Notes: generated by a model from the letters alone, not told the origin. A stretch of 64,000 nucleotides of DNA from G963677085 sp963677085 (GCA_963677085.2 CAXXFH010000004.1:1240001-1304000), one strand, 5' to 3'. Positions 34,205 through 43,834 are shown, counted from the first letter of the stretch. A program made the numbers and translations.

Positions 34205-35593
34205 TTATTTGGCCGCCGGCGAGGCTTGTCCCGACGGGACCGACTCCGCTGGAGCCGTCTTGCTCAACTGAGCCAACAGCGCCTCGGCCTCGGCACGTTG
34301 CGAGAACCGTGCGTTGCCCTTGAGCGTTCCTTCCAGAATGCGTTTTGCGTCGTCCACCCGGCCGCGATCGACGGCCACGCGAGCGATGTAGTACGCCGTG
34401 TCGGGACTGACGTTACCCATCTGTACCACCTGGTTGAACACCTTCTCGGCTTCGTTTAGGCGTCCCAGTTTGTACAACACCCAACCGTAGGTCGAGACCG
34501 CCTCGGGCACGCGAGGATTCTGCCGTACGTTCGCTTCGGCGTATTCCAAGGCACGGCGTTTCTTATCCTCTTTGTCCTGCTCACACAAGGCAATCGCCAG
34601 ATTGTTCTTCGCCTCGAAGCTGTTGGGACTTTGCAGCAGAGCGCTTTCGAAATTGGCCTCGGCCGCTTTGTAATCTTTCTGGAACAGCGCGACCACGCCG
34701 GCCAGCACTTTGGCATTGACCGACTTCGGATCCAACTGCTTGGCCTTGGCCGCCTGCGTCTGAGCCAACGCCACATCGCCTGTGTTCAACGCCCAATTGC
34801 CGGCCACGAGCTGGGTTTGGAAATCATCCGGCGCCACCTTGATGGCGTAGTCCATCCACTTCTTGGCGTTCTCGTGGTCGCCTGCCTGTTCATAGAACAG
34901 CGCCAAGCGAGCACCCGGCGTAAGGGTTTCGGGATTGATCTCGGCCGCTGCTTTAAGTTGTTCGAGCGATTCGCGCGGCTTGCCTTCCTGGAAGAGCACA
35001 AACCCCAATCGCTCCATCGCTTGGGCACTCTTCGGATCGAGTTTGAGCCAGTCTCTCAGGTAGGTCTCGGCCAGGGGCCAATCCTGCCGCGACTGGGCAA
35101 CCGCCGCCCGACCGCCGTAGACACGCGGTTCGAGTGCCTTCTTTCGGTCGGCATTGGATACTCCCGGTACGAATTCGGCCGCCTTGGCAAACAACAAATC
35201 GGCTTCCGTCACGCGATGCTGCCGCAACGCCATTTCGCCAAGCAAGACGTAGGCTTCCGGGTCCTTAGGCTCTTCGACAACAGCACGTTCCAACGACGCC
35301 TGAACCCCCGCGGCCTGATTCGCCTGCGAGAAGAACTGGGCCATGATGATCTGCGCCGGCGGCAACGCCGAGTCTTTCTTCACTACCTCACGTAGCGTGG
35401 CCAAGGCACCCTCATAATCGCGACGCTTGAATTGTTCGATGGCCTTGGTGACCTCGGTGTTCGTTTTCTTCGCCTCGGGTGGCGGTGCCGTGAGGCTACC
35501 CACGTCGAGTGGTTCTGCCGGCAGTTGCCCAACCATTACGGCCACCATCAAGAGGCCCCAAACGAGCCCATGTCGAATAGAAGAAAATGTCAT
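34205..35593 (-). CDS. Secreted TPR protein
   Basis: A 462-residue protein with signal peptide (GLVWGLLMVAVMVGQLPA) and at least ten TPR units from about residue 45 to 440 (EQFKRRDYEGALATLREVVKKD, AYVLLGEMALRQHRV, AMERLGFVLFQEGKP, STYGWVLYKLGRL). It ends in a Pro/Ser/Ala-rich tail. No other domain is seen; likely a periplasmic scaffold. Monocistronic, with a bidirectional terminator 34 bases after its stop codon. Confidence 0.85.
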   Translation of the reverse strand: MTFSSIRHGLVWGLLMVAVMVGQLPAEPLDVGSLTAPPPEAKKTNTEVTKAIEQFKRRDYEGALATLREVVKKDSALPPAQIIMAQFFSQANQAAGVQASLERAVVEEPKDPEAYVLLGEMALRQHRVTEADLLFAKAAEFVPGVSNADRKKALEPRVYGGRAAVAQSRQDWPLAETYLRDWLKLDPKSAQAMERLGFVLFQEGKPRESLEQLKAAAEINPETLTPGARLALFYEQAGDHENAKKWMDYAIKVAPDDFQTQLVAGNWALNTGDVALAQTQAAKAKQLDPKSVNAKVLAGVVALFQKDYKAAEANFESALLQSPNSFEAKNNLAIALCEQDKEDKKRRALEYAEANVRQNPRVPEAVSTYGWVLYKLGRLNEAEKVFNQVVQMGNVSPDTAYYIARVAVDRGRVDDAKRILEGTLKGNARFSQRAEAEALLAQLSKTAPAESVPSGQASPAAK

Positions 35594-36014
35594 GATTTAA
35601 TGCTCCAAGTCGTATGCAAATGCATCAAAAATCGGCAGTGCTCCTGTAGACTACGTCGAAAAAACTCGTCTGACAAGAGCCCGACGTATCGCGAAACGGC
35701 GCAAATCGGCCCCAATATGCCTGTTAGCAGCCCCACACGGCAATCAGCCTTGCAGTGGCATAACCGATAGAATCGGATTGGCAGTCACAACGCGGTCAAC
35801 TCGCATGCTAGCAGAATGCTGACAACGGCTGGCTTCATGCCTCGCCCGGGAATGTGATCAACCGGAGCGATGACTCCAATGCCGTTAATCTACGCAAAGC
35901 ACGCAAGACAAGAAGAAGACAAGGCGATGACAATCCGGAAATGCCAGTGTCGTAAGACGAGATTTCACCATCGCTTCGATGAGCGAGTTACCATCTCGGC
36001 AGAAATGCGCGATC
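35594..36014. other. 421-bp intergenic region, no supported gene
   Basis: Lies between two minus-strand genes. Includes the promoter region of the TPR gene. No repeat or convincing frame seen; a short plus-strand frame overlapping its end lacks support. Confidence 0.5.
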
Positions 36015-36233
36015 TCACCGCAGAGAGATCACCCGACTGCGTCCCTCTTCTTCAATGCAGATCTTGTCTTCGCGTGCCAACCAACCCAGGGCCTGCATTA
36101 CAACATCTCGCGGTTCGCCCACTGCCTTGACGAGTTTCGCCATGCTCAACGGACCCTCTTCCACAAGAACTTTCCACACCGTGCCGGCCGTCTGGCCGAT
36201 ATGGGCGACATGATCTTGGGCTGCCGTGGTCAT
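36015..36233 (-). CDS. Small winged helix-turn-helix protein (DUF2582-like)
   Basis: A 72-residue protein matching the size and pattern of the winged-helix DUF2582 family: HIGQTAGTVWKVLVEEGPLSMAKLVKAVG ... VVMQALGWLAREDKICIEEEG. Helices 2 and 3 could bind DNA, and the final strands form the wing. A regulator of unknown target. Alone, without operon partner. Confidence 0.78.
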   Translation of the reverse strand: MTTAAQDHVAHIGQTAGTVWKVLVEEGPLSMAKLVKAVGEPRDVVMQALGWLAREDKICIEEEGRSRVISLR

Positions 36234-36979
36234 CTGGCCATCTCCTATAGGCGTCTTTGCGCCACACGTAATGAATACTCAACCTGCGCAAAGTATATCG
36301 GAAAGAAGACGCCTAGCAAGGCTTTTGGGCCAAGATTCCCTTGAAGAAGCACAGCAAGGAAGAATACACAGAAAAGGCCGTCTACGAAGCTCTCGGCGAA
36401 TATACAACACACGGCAACGAGAAAGCCTCCCGCTCCGCGTGAGCGCGACGGTGGCAAGAAATTCAAAGGGCCCGAGGGGCTGTGCGGGCAACCCTTCGGG
36501 CCCTTTCGACCGTGAAAAGATGGCTCCTCCCGAACGGGATCTTGCTGACGCCTTAACGGCGATCTTGCCTTAGGTTCACGTATCGAATTTCAGATGCAGC
36601 GGAAGCGGAACTCTGTCTGAGGGTGCTTGGAAAGTGCAGGCGCCGAAAGGCCCTCGGAGTTTCCCTGGCGACGAGACCCCATGACCCAGCATACATACTT
36701 GGGCCAATCCCCACTCGTTTTTTCCCCTCGCTACTTTCCAAAGCACTTCCTATGCCAAAAGACCGGTTTGCATCGCAACACTCGATCGTGTCACCGTGCA
36801 ATCGCTTTCGCGGCAACCAGTTAGAGACTTTTTTCTCCCATGCAAACCGGGTTTGGCTCGTTGCCCATCGTTGTCGCTTCGAAAACCGAATTGTAAACGC
36901 TTCAAAACCAAGCCGATCACCCACACGGCATAACGCGGCGGCCCACCGCCGTTTACCCATCTATTGAATCGAATCGTCG
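36234..36979. other. 746-bp intergenic region with a GC-rich hairpin, no supported gene
   Basis: A hairpin (aaagggcccga ... tcgggcccttt) lies at 36465-36506. Frames on both strands in 36550-36960 overlap one another, lack ribosome-binding sites and show no motifs. This is the longest stretch in the window without an accepted gene. Confidence 0.55.
36465..36506. terminator. GC-rich hairpin, terminator-like but without a T-run
   Basis: Stem of 11 bp around aaagggcccga. No poly-T follows on either strand, so termination is uncertain; it could be an RNA-stabilising hairpin or a relic repeat. Confidence 0.4.
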
Positions 36980-37420
36980 TTAGTCGCCTTGCTCCAAACG
37001 AGTCAAGAAACTGGTGGTAATCGCCTCGAACACCAACCGGTTCGCACCGAACTCGCGATCCTCCGCCTGGACAAAGATGATATAAACACTTCGGTTGCTG
37101 CGAAGCCAGCGAACTCGCGCCGTGTTGGTCAGATCCAGATAGAAGAAGTCCATGTCGAAGCCCTGCAACTCGCGGTCGGCTATCGATTCGCAAGCCTCGC
37201 AAACCTCCAGATCTTCGTATTCTTGCTTCAGGGCGTCGACAACACCTTGCGCCAGCGCAACCGGATCGGTCGAGAGCGGGTGCCTGGCGACCGACCAAAA
37301 CGCCCCGCCCGGGCTATAGACGGCCACCATGTCTTGTTTGGCAAGCATCTCGGGTTCGTCGATCTTCCAGTTGTCCGGGTACATGAACGAGAGTCCCGGC
37401 TGGTGGTATTCCAAGGGCAT
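36980..37420 (-). CDS. Small protein of unknown function (PsbP/DUF1795-like pattern)
   Basis: A 146-residue protein starting at 37420 (MPLEYHQPGLSFMYPDNWKI). The opening YPDNWK followed by alternating strands and an amphipathic helix resembles the compact alpha/beta fold of PsbP/DUF1795-type proteins, but I cannot assign it firmly. No signal peptide. It is divergent to the lipoprotein TPR gene at 37829, and the two share a promoter region with a 16-bp tandem repeat. Confidence 0.65.
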   Translation of the reverse strand: MPLEYHQPGLSFMYPDNWKIDEPEMLAKQDMVAVYSPGGAFWSVARHPLSTDPVALAQGVVDALKQEYEDLEVCEACESIADRELQGFDMDFFYLDLTNTARVRWLRSNRSVYIIFVQAEDREFGANRLVFEAITTSFLTRLEQGD

Positions 37421-37828
37421 AAAAACGCATTCCTTTTCTTTTTTTGTGTTTGCCGCGGTGCGTAGCTTGTCGTTCGATCGGGCACCTTGCAGCATACGCT
37501 CGTGAGGATTCCGACGACGTTGTTTGGCAGGATCGACGTTTGGCAGGATCGACGTTTGGCAGGGTCGACACGCACCTCGGTAAATCCTAACAGAGCGACC
37601 CCCGTGAAGAAAGCGAGCCCTTTTCTGACTCCCACGCCTCGCGGGAACCAGAAACCTGCAATAAATCGGACTGGTGACACAGCAGCCGATTTGCTACCGT
37701 GCCCGATCGATTCATCGGTTAAGGCGCCACCCGCTACCACAACGGCCGCGGGAAGATGGTCCCGCACGGGCGAATCTTCGCAGGTCGCCGGCCTGCTCAC
37801 CGGTGCAAGCTTCGCTAGGGAAACGGCC
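37421..37828. other. 408-bp divergent promoter region with a 16-bp tandem repeat
   Basis: gtttggcaggatcgac repeats three times at 37522-37569, the last copy with one change. An open frame runs in from 37487 in phase with the TPR lipoprotein gene, but its signal peptide begins at 37829, so this part is treated as untranslated. Confidence 0.65.
37522..37569. repeat. 16-bp tandem repeat, three copies
   Basis: Unit gtttggcaggatcgac at 37522, 37538 and 37554. The sequence is unrelated to the 16-bp repeats at 11329 and 40532, but the period is identical. Confidence 0.85.
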
Positions 37829-38725
37829 ATGGCTCGGTCCACATCTCGCTGCTGCTGGCTTCTGCTGCTGGCAATTCTTGCGATTGGCTGCCGGCTGCCG
37901 GGCCATGAAGGACCCGTCCCACGATCGGTTGCCGACTGTCGTCGCCTGTCGCAACGAGGCATTGCCGCCGCCGAACGCGGACAGGCCAAACAGGCGGCCG
38001 ATCTGCTGGAAAAAGCGGTCGATGCCTGCCCGGTCGACGGCGAAGCCCGACGCCATTACGCGGAAGCCCTTTGGCAACAGGGCCATCGCCATCAAGCGGT
38101 CGAACAACTCACGCAGGCCACCCAACTGATTGTCGAAGACGCCACGCTCTGGGTTCGTCTGGCCGAAATGCAATTAGCGCTCGGCGAAACCGACAAAGCC
38201 GGACGCAGTGCCGAACAGGCACTCGATCTGAATCCCAAACTCCCCGGAGCCTGGGCAGTACGCGCCCAAATACGTCGAGCTGCCGGCCAAACCCACGAGG
38301 CGTTGGCCGATTATCATCGCGCATTAGGCTACGCGCCCGACAACCGCGAAATTCTCCTTGCTCTGGCAGAACTCTATCGCGAGTTGAACCAACCCCAACG
38401 GGCGTTGAACACGCTACACATCCTGGCCAACACCTACTCGCCTGGCGAAGAGCCCCAGCAGGTGCTGTATCTGACCGGCTTGGCCTACTCCGCCCTGCGG
38501 CGTTACCGCGATGCCGTCGAGGTTTTTTCCACGGCCAGCTTGCGAGAACAGCCCAATCCCGAACTTTACTATCGGCTGGCCGAAGCTGAACTAGGAGCCG
38601 GTCGCACGGTGGAAGCCGCCGCCGCCGCACATCAGGCCCTTCGGCTCGCACCCAATCATCCGCCAAGTCAGGCGCTACTGCAACGAGTTGAGATGGCGCA
38701 ACGGGCGCAGTCGACTCGCCGGTAG
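37829..38725 (+). CDS. TPR lipoprotein
   Basis: A 298-residue protein whose start at 37829 opens a lipoprotein signal peptide with lipobox ILAIGC at about residue 21. TPR repeats fill residues 35-290 (AAERGQAKQAADLLEKAV, HYAEALWQQGHRHQAVEQL, LGYAPDNREILLALAELYRELNQP). Probably anchored in an envelope membrane. taggg lies upstream of the ATG. The next gene starts only 41 bases downstream and may be co-transcribed. Confidence 0.82.
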   Translation: MARSTSRCCWLLLLAILAIGCRLPGHEGPVPRSVADCRRLSQRGIAAAERGQAKQAADLLEKAVDACPVDGEARRHYAEALWQQGHRHQAVEQLTQATQLIVEDATLWVRLAEMQLALGETDKAGRSAEQALDLNPKLPGAWAVRAQIRRAAGQTHEALADYHRALGYAPDNREILLALAELYRELNQPQRALNTLHILANTYSPGEEPQQVLYLTGLAYSALRRYRDAVEVFSTASLREQPNPELYYRLAEAELGAGRTVEAAAAAHQALRLAPNHPPSQALLQRVEMAQRAQSTRR

Positions 38726-38766
38726 TTTTTCGTACCTCGCCCTTCGCACCTCATCTCGCGTCCCTC

Positions 38767-40431
38767 ATGCCCCAAGATCCTTCCCACGATCGCAAAACGC
38801 CACCCTTGCTGTCGCAACTGCTGATCGCCAATGCCATTGCGCTGTTGGTCGTTGCCTGCTGCTTCCGTGGAATCTGGCTGGAAAATCTGCCGGGAGTCAA
38901 TGGCGACGAAGCATGGTATGGGCTGAAATGCATCGAGCTGCTCTCCGGCCGCAACCCCTCGTTGTTTACGCCCACCGGAAATCTTCCCAACCCATTGTTC
39001 TTCGGCCCTCTGCTGTTGCTACACGTCGTGGCCGGCCCTTCGATGATGTTGCTGCGCGGCGTCGCATTGTTCAGCGGACTGGCAGCCTTAGTGCTGAACT
39101 GGTGGTTGTGTGCCCGGGTGTTCGATCGCCCCACGGCCGCGGTCTCCACTGTGCTGCTGGCCGTCCTGCCGATCAACATTGCCTACGCCCGATTCGCCTG
39201 GGATGCAAGCCAAACGGTGGCCGTTACGCTGCCCGTCCTGTATTTTTCGCTGGCGTCCGTTCGTTGGCCCCACCGTTGTGGTCGACTGCTGCTGGCCGCC
39301 ATGGGCGTGGAGTTGCTGGCCCTGCTGGTCCATCCGGCCAACATTTTCGCTGGCGCCTCGATTTTCGCAGCCATGACCATGCTCTGGCAACAAGGCCAAT
39401 TAAAGCAACTCGTCATGAGCCGATTGACCGACCGCCGCGTGATTGCCGGTTTGATCGTGGCGATCCTGATCGTTTGGATATGGAGCGGGCATTGGCTGGC
39501 CACTCGAGGGCCCGCAGTGCTTGCCGGACGGATCACGGGCATCACCTACCTGGTCGACTCCCACGGTCTGCCGCACTTCAGTGTGCTCTTCGCCCGACTG
39601 TTCACCGGCGACACCACCTACCAATACCTGGCCGGCTCGCGGAGTTGGTTGAGTTGGCCCTGTAACGAAACGGCGCAAGGCGCGGGCCTGGACGTGGCCG
39701 TATTTTGGATTGCCGTCATCGCCGCCGCTTGGTGGCTGGGACGAACGGCAGCCAACGGCCAGCGCCGCGAGGACCGGCTACTGCTGGTCGCTTGGGCGCT
39801 CGAGTTGGTGTTGTTCCTGCTGGTCGCCGGTCCGCCGGGCATGGTCCCCGGTTACGAACGCTACGCCATGTGCCTTGTCGGCCCCACGGTCGTGCTGCTC
39901 GCTCGTGGCGGTGTGCTTGCTTTCGCCCAAGACACACCGCGTTGGCAATACCTGCTGGCCGCCGGAACCCTATTGGGTTGGTTCCTGTTGGCCGACTTCC
40001 AGACGCACTATTTTCGGTTTATCCGCACCACCGGCGGACAATCGCATCCCACATTTCGCACCGCGGCCGAAGAACCAAAACAGGCGGCCCTGCGTACGAT
40101 TCTCGAACACCGCCATCCCAACGACCACGGCACCCGCGATGGCCTCACCTGGATCGTAACCGAAGAATTCTGGAATCGCATGCCACTGGCCTATCTGACC
40201 ACCCGGATGCCAGACGTTCGGGTGACCACCGCAGCCGACGCCCAGCCGACGGAGGAGTTTCGTCGGGCAATGGCCGACGATCGCGTATGGTACGTCGAAT
40301 TCGCCGGCAGCGACGCACTGGCCGAAGTCCGCCGCCAACTGGCCGACCGACCACGGACCCAGTGGACCATCAACGACTACGCCGGCAATCCAATTATCGA
40401 GGTAATACGGCCGAATGAAGCAGAGAAATGA
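38767..40431 (+). CDS. GT39/PMT-like polytopic membrane glycosyltransferase
   Basis: A 554-residue protein with about 11 membrane segments and the family motif GDEAWY at 46-51, whose acidic residue lies in the first large periplasmic loop where lipid-linked sugar donors are used. The C-terminal 150 residues form a soluble domain. Such enzymes transfer sugars from polyprenyl-phosphate donors to lipids or proteins. The acceptor is unknown. The ATG follows a pyrimidine-rich tract without a Shine-Dalgarno sequence. Confidence 0.78.
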   Translation: MPQDPSHDRKTPPLLSQLLIANAIALLVVACCFRGIWLENLPGVNGDEAWYGLKCIELLSGRNPSLFTPTGNLPNPLFFGPLLLLHVVAGPSMMLLRGVALFSGLAALVLNWWLCARVFDRPTAAVSTVLLAVLPINIAYARFAWDASQTVAVTLPVLYFSLASVRWPHRCGRLLLAAMGVELLALLVHPANIFAGASIFAAMTMLWQQGQLKQLVMSRLTDRRVIAGLIVAILIVWIWSGHWLATRGPAVLAGRITGITYLVDSHGLPHFSVLFARLFTGDTTYQYLAGSRSWLSWPCNETAQGAGLDVAVFWIAVIAAAWWLGRTAANGQRREDRLLLVAWALELVLFLLVAGPPGMVPGYERYAMCLVGPTVVLLARGGVLAFAQDTPRWQYLLAAGTLLGWFLLADFQTHYFRFIRTTGGQSHPTFRTAAEEPKQAALRTILEHRHPNDHGTRDGLTWIVTEEFWNRMPLAYLTTRMPDVRVTTAADAQPTEEFRRAMADDRVWYVEFAGSDALAEVRRQLADRPRTQWTINDYAGNPIIEVIRPNEAEK

Positions 40432-41138
40432 GAAGCCGAAAGCTCTCGCCGAGGCGCCAAGGCGAGAAGAGAAACAGGCCTGTCCTTTGCGTCTTCGCGC
40501 CTTGGCGAGATTAAGCCTTGAAACCTAAGGGCCAGTGACAAAGGAAGCCAGTGACAAAGGAAGCCAGTGACAAAGGAAGCCAGTGACAAAGGAAGCCAGT
40601 GACAAAGGAAGCCAGTGACAAAGGAAGCCAGTGACAAAGGAAGACCGTGACAAAGGAAGACCGTGACAAAGGAAGACCGTGACAAAGGAAGACCGTGACA
40701 AAGGAAGACCGTGACAAAGGAAGACCGTGACAAAGGAAGACCGTGACAAAGGAAGACCGTGGACAGGATTGCCACCATAAGCACGAGACGTCACGAAAAG
40801 TGGGCCGGGAAGCGTTCGCCTAAGGCACGACGTTTTTGTGGTTTTTTGTGTTTCTCGTGGCAATGACAACCCACGGCTCAAAATGCAACCGTTCTGCTTC
40901 CCGTGAGATAACCTCAGTCCCCTACCCTCTGTCCTCTCGCCCCGCTAGGCCCTCACTACCGTTACCACCGTCACCACCGGCCCAATACGGACGGCTGTTT
41001 TCCGCAACAGTTCGTCGGCATGGGGCGTTTAACGCCCGGCAGTCGCGCTTGACGTCAAGTTGCAAGCTACGTTTAAGTGAACGCGCGGGCCCAACGCCCG
41101 GCGTCCCCACCACTGCTGAATCCCGGGAGAAATCCGTC
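40432..41138. other. 707-bp intergenic region dominated by a tandem repeat array
   Basis: Holds the 16-bp repeat array at 40532-40758. Minus-strand frames through the array encode 16-residue repeats only because 16 bp shifts phase three times per 48 bp. The rest, around 40900-41000, is pyrimidine-rich. Confidence 0.7.
40532..40758. repeat. 16-bp tandem repeat array, about 14 copies in two homogeneous blocks
   Basis: gtgacaaaggaag plus a 3-base spacer repeats every 16 bp from 40535 to 40743. The units before about 40646 have spacer cca; later ones have acc. Each block is almost perfectly conserved, and the array ends in a degraded unit at 40759. Confidence 0.9.
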
Positions 41139-41378
41139 ATGTCGCAAGGTCTGGAAACCCCTACCGACGCGTCGTTTGTCGATCGTCGTCAATCCAATTC
41201 CGACAGTTCGGCCCCAGGCATGGAACGCCGGCAGTTCACCAACAGCCACGAAGGGTTGTCGCCCGACGCGCAGGAGCTTGCCCTGGCCATCGACGAATAC
41301 AAAATTCGCCATCGCCGCCGTTTCATCACCTACGAGGAGATGCTGGCCGTGGTGAAATCGCTTGGGTATAACCGTTGA
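41139..41378 (+). CDS. Small conserved planctomycete-type protein of unknown function
   Basis: A 79-residue protein with gggaga ribosome-binding site. The N-terminal half is Ser/Asp-rich and probably disordered; the second half ERRQFTNSHEGLSPDAQELA, then YKIRHRRRFITYEEMLAVVKSLGYNR, is strongly patterned. I recall similar short proteins from other planctomycete genomes, but cannot verify this. No known function. The basic RHRRRF patch could bind nucleic acid. Confidence 0.7.
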   Translation: MSQGLETPTDASFVDRRQSNSDSSAPGMERRQFTNSHEGLSPDAQELALAIDEYKIRHRRRFITYEEMLAVVKSLGYNR

Positions 41379-41387
41379 AGCTGTCCT

Positions 41388-41490
41388 ATTGAGGCCTGCA
41401 TAGCCAATGAGCGGAAGGCGACCAACGGGAGTCTGGATTCCCAAACGTTCGGCTTTCCGAAGTGATCATTTTTAATGCAGGTATCAATAA
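41388..41490 (+). mobile_element. MITE-like dispersed element, copy 2
   Basis: About 103 bp beginning attgaggcctgcat and ending atgcaggtatcaat. The terminal inverted repeats match at 12 of 14 positions. Homologous along its length to 32019-32120. It begins only 9 bases after the stop codon of the preceding small gene. Confidence 0.72.
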
Positions 41491-41603
41491 GCACGGCCCG
41501 ACGCTTTGCGTCGTGACTCGGCGGGAATGCGTCGACTCGCAATCCGACGGCGACAAGCGCCTCGCGCTGGGGTTCCCACGCGAAGTGAAGGAACCAGGCA
41601 ACG

Positions 41604-42572
41604 CTACCCGATCGCCGGGAAAAGCGGTTGGCGTAGTCGTTCGGCGGTGACAAGGCCCAGGGTCTCGCCATCGTGTCCGACGACGCGGGCAATCGGCTCA
41701 TCGGCACCCTCCATGAGCGTCAGCGCGGCCAAATGCGATGTGGCCTCGGGAATTTCCAGTAGTCGCCACACGGGCACCGCCGTATCGTTCGCGCTGAGCC
41801 GCACGTCGATCACGCGAAAATATCCCACCAAATGCCCTGGCTGGCCTGCTTCTTCGACCGGCACGAGCGGAATACGATAGCGACTGGCCAATCGCAGCAT
41901 TTCGTCTTTCGACATGTCGCTGCGTGCCCGCGGCATTCCCTCGAAGCTCACGAGAAACTGGCGCACCGACTGATTGGCCACCGCGAAGATTCCCTGCGCC
42001 AACGCACGTTGCGAGGGACGCAAAATGCCCGCCTCGTGGCCTTCATCCATAACACGCCGAAGTTCGCGGCGGGCGAACGCCAACCGCACCTGCTCGGGTG
42101 ATTCTCCCATTAGCCACGCCAGTAGCTTGTTCAGCAGCCACAGCAACCCGCTGATGGGAAAGAACAAAACGGTGAACCCCAAGAAGAGCGCTCCACCGCG
42201 GCGCAACAAGCGGTTGGGGGCTTGCAGGAAAAGGTTCTTCGGCAACGACTCGCCGTAGACAAACAGCACCGGGGCCAGCACCAGCGGGGCGATCAACTCG
42301 GCCAAGCGACTTCCGGAAGCCAGCGAGGCGGCCGCCATCACGATAGCCAGCGAGGTGAGATAGTTGGCCAGGTTATTACCCACCAGCGTGGTCGCCACAA
42401 AGAGCGATGCGTGATTGGTCAACCAAAGCAATCCACGCGAGACGTAATCACCTCCCATCGCGTCGAGCACCAGTCGCAGCCGGGTAGCGCGGTAGAAGCC
42501 CGTCTCTGAGCCGCTGAAAAACGCGCTGAGAAACAAGCCGACGGCGCCAAAAACCAAAGCAATCCAGATCAT
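41604..42572 (-). CDS. CNNM (DUF21) membrane transporter with a short CBS-like C-terminus
   Basis: A 322-residue protein with a CNNM transmembrane domain (residues 1-180: LFLSAFFSGSETGFY; VYGESLPKNL; multiple membrane segments) and a C-terminal part resembling a CBS pair (MPRARSDMSKDEMLRLA; HLVGYFRVIDVRL). CNNM/CorC-type proteins are linked to divalent-cation (Mg2+/Co2+) efflux. Its ATG overlaps the stop codon of the upstream CNNM gene by 4 bases (ATGA), so translation is coupled. Confidence 0.85.
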   Translation of the reverse strand: MIWIALVFGAVGLFLSAFFSGSETGFYRATRLRLVLDAMGGDYVSRGLLWLTNHASLFVATTLVGNNLANYLTSLAIVMAAASLASGSRLAELIAPLVLAPVLFVYGESLPKNLFLQAPNRLLRRGGALFLGFTVLFFPISGLLWLLNKLLAWLMGESPEQVRLAFARRELRRVMDEGHEAGILRPSQRALAQGIFAVANQSVRQFLVSFEGMPRARSDMSKDEMLRLASRYRIPLVPVEEAGQPGHLVGYFRVIDVRLSANDTAVPVWRLLEIPEATSHLAALTLMEGADEPIARVVGHDGETLGLVTAERLRQPLFPAIG

Positions 42573-43834
42573 CTTGCTTGGTCCTCCCCTTCGGCCAGGG
42601 CCAACTCTACCAATACCTGCCCGTGGTCGGGCACGTCGATCACGTTAATCTCAAACGGCCCCCAACGACACGTATCGCCAGGTTCCGGCAAGCGCTCGAG
42701 CACCTCTTGCACCACGCCGGACACGGTGACACTCTTCGCCGCCGGCAATTCCATCGGAAAGGTCCGACGCAGACGCCGCACACTCGTCATTCCGTTCACC
42801 TGCCAACGTCCCGGCGCGACCTGACGAATCGGCTGCCGATGCAACAGTCGTTCGGGCCGGCTGGCCGTGCGCCGGAAGATGACGTCGAGAATGTCTTCGA
42901 ACGTTAAAATCCCGACCGTCTCCCCCAATTCGTTCACCACGGCAGCCACGGGACGACCCTGCCGTTGCATCGACTCCAATGTCTGTGCAACCGAAGTGCA
43001 CCAGGGCACGTAAACCACTGGTTCCGCGTGGTACTCAAGGTGGCTGGTCGGAATGCTCGACAACTGACTCAACGCAATCGCTCCCGCCACCTCGTCGCTG
43101 TCGGGCTCCGTAACCAAAAGATAGCCGCTCGGGGTCATCCGCCCTTGAAGATCGGCAAACGACACCGGAGGGCGAAACGACAAACACCGGGTGCGCGGCC
43201 GCATCAGTTCGTCGACGCGAATTCCCGAAAGCTGGACGATGTTTTGCAGCACGCGCTGCTCCTGTTCGACCAGTGCCGCATCGGTCGTCGAGAGTTGCAC
43301 GGCCCGCTCCAGATCGCCCACGCGAAGATAAGGTTCGGGCTGAAACTTCGGAAACAGCAACCGCCGCGAAAGCAGATTGGCCAATCGCAGTCCAGGCAAA
43401 ATGGGGTCGATTAGCCGGATGATGGCCGCCAACGGCACGGCCAAAATCGTCGCCAGGGCCATGGGCTTCAACACGGCCAGACTCTTGGGTAACATCTCGC
43501 TGAGCACAATGATCACCAACAGCGATCCCAGCGCAAACGCCCCCGCTTCGGCCACGTAACCGTCTCGCCGAAGCTGCATGCTGATGATCGACGAAATCGT
43601 GAAGTAGGTCAGATTGACCACGAGATTCCCGAAAAGCACCGCGGTGAGCAGCCGGTCGGGATCGGCCAACAAGGCTGCCGCAATCCGCTGCGCGGAGTTG
43701 CCGTGGGCAAGTTGCCGACGCTTCGTGCGCGGCAAGCTGAACAACGCTGCTTCGCTCGACGAAAAGAAAGCGGAAGCAACGATCAGCCCCGCCATCGCGA
43801 CCAACCACGGGCCATATTGCAGTAGTAACGACAC
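42569..43834 (-). CDS. CNNM/CorC family transporter with CBS pair and CorC_HlyC domain
   Basis: A 421-residue protein. The GTG at 43834 is chosen because the membrane domain begins there; a longer frame to 44056 would translate a REP-like repeat and overlap the neighbouring gene. Residues 1-190 form the CNNM domain (SAFFSSSEAALFSLPRTKRRQL; VIIVLSEMLPKSLAVL). A CBS pair follows (VDELMRPRTRCLSF; VGILTFEDILDVIF), then a CorC_HlyC-type C-terminal domain (VSGVVQEVLERLPEPGD). Together with the overlapping downstream CNNM gene it may form a heteromeric divalent-metal transporter; heteromerisation is inferred. Confidence 0.85.
   Translation of the reverse strand: MSLLLQYGPWLVAMAGLIVASAFFSSSEAALFSLPRTKRRQLAHGNSAQRIAAALLADPDRLLTAVLFGNLVVNLTYFTISSIISMQLRRDGYVAEAGAFALGSLLVIIVLSEMLPKSLAVLKPMALATILAVPLAAIIRLIDPILPGLRLANLLSRRLLFPKFQPEPYLRVGDLERAVQLSTTDAALVEQEQRVLQNIVQLSGIRVDELMRPRTRCLSFRPPVSFADLQGRMTPSGYLLVTEPDSDEVAGAIALSQLSSIPTSHLEYHAEPVVYVPWCTSVAQTLESMQRQGRPVAAVVNELGETVGILTFEDILDVIFRRTASRPERLLHRQPIRQVAPGRWQVNGMTSVRRLRRTFPMELPAAKSVTVSGVVQEVLERLPEPGDTCRWGPFEINVIDVPDHGQVLVELALAEGEDQAR

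Noticed and set aside
36553..36960. 135-codon minus-strand frame
   Set aside because: Overlaps other frames of equal quality, no recognisable motif, weak start.
40532..40758. CRISPR array
   Set aside because: Units are contiguous without variable spacers and only 16 bp long; no cas gene nearby.
40377..40881. Minus-strand reading frames encoding a 16-residue repeat protein
   Set aside because: They are read through the 16-bp DNA array; every phase gives the same repeat because 16 bp is not a multiple of three. No ribosome-binding site or non-repeat domain.
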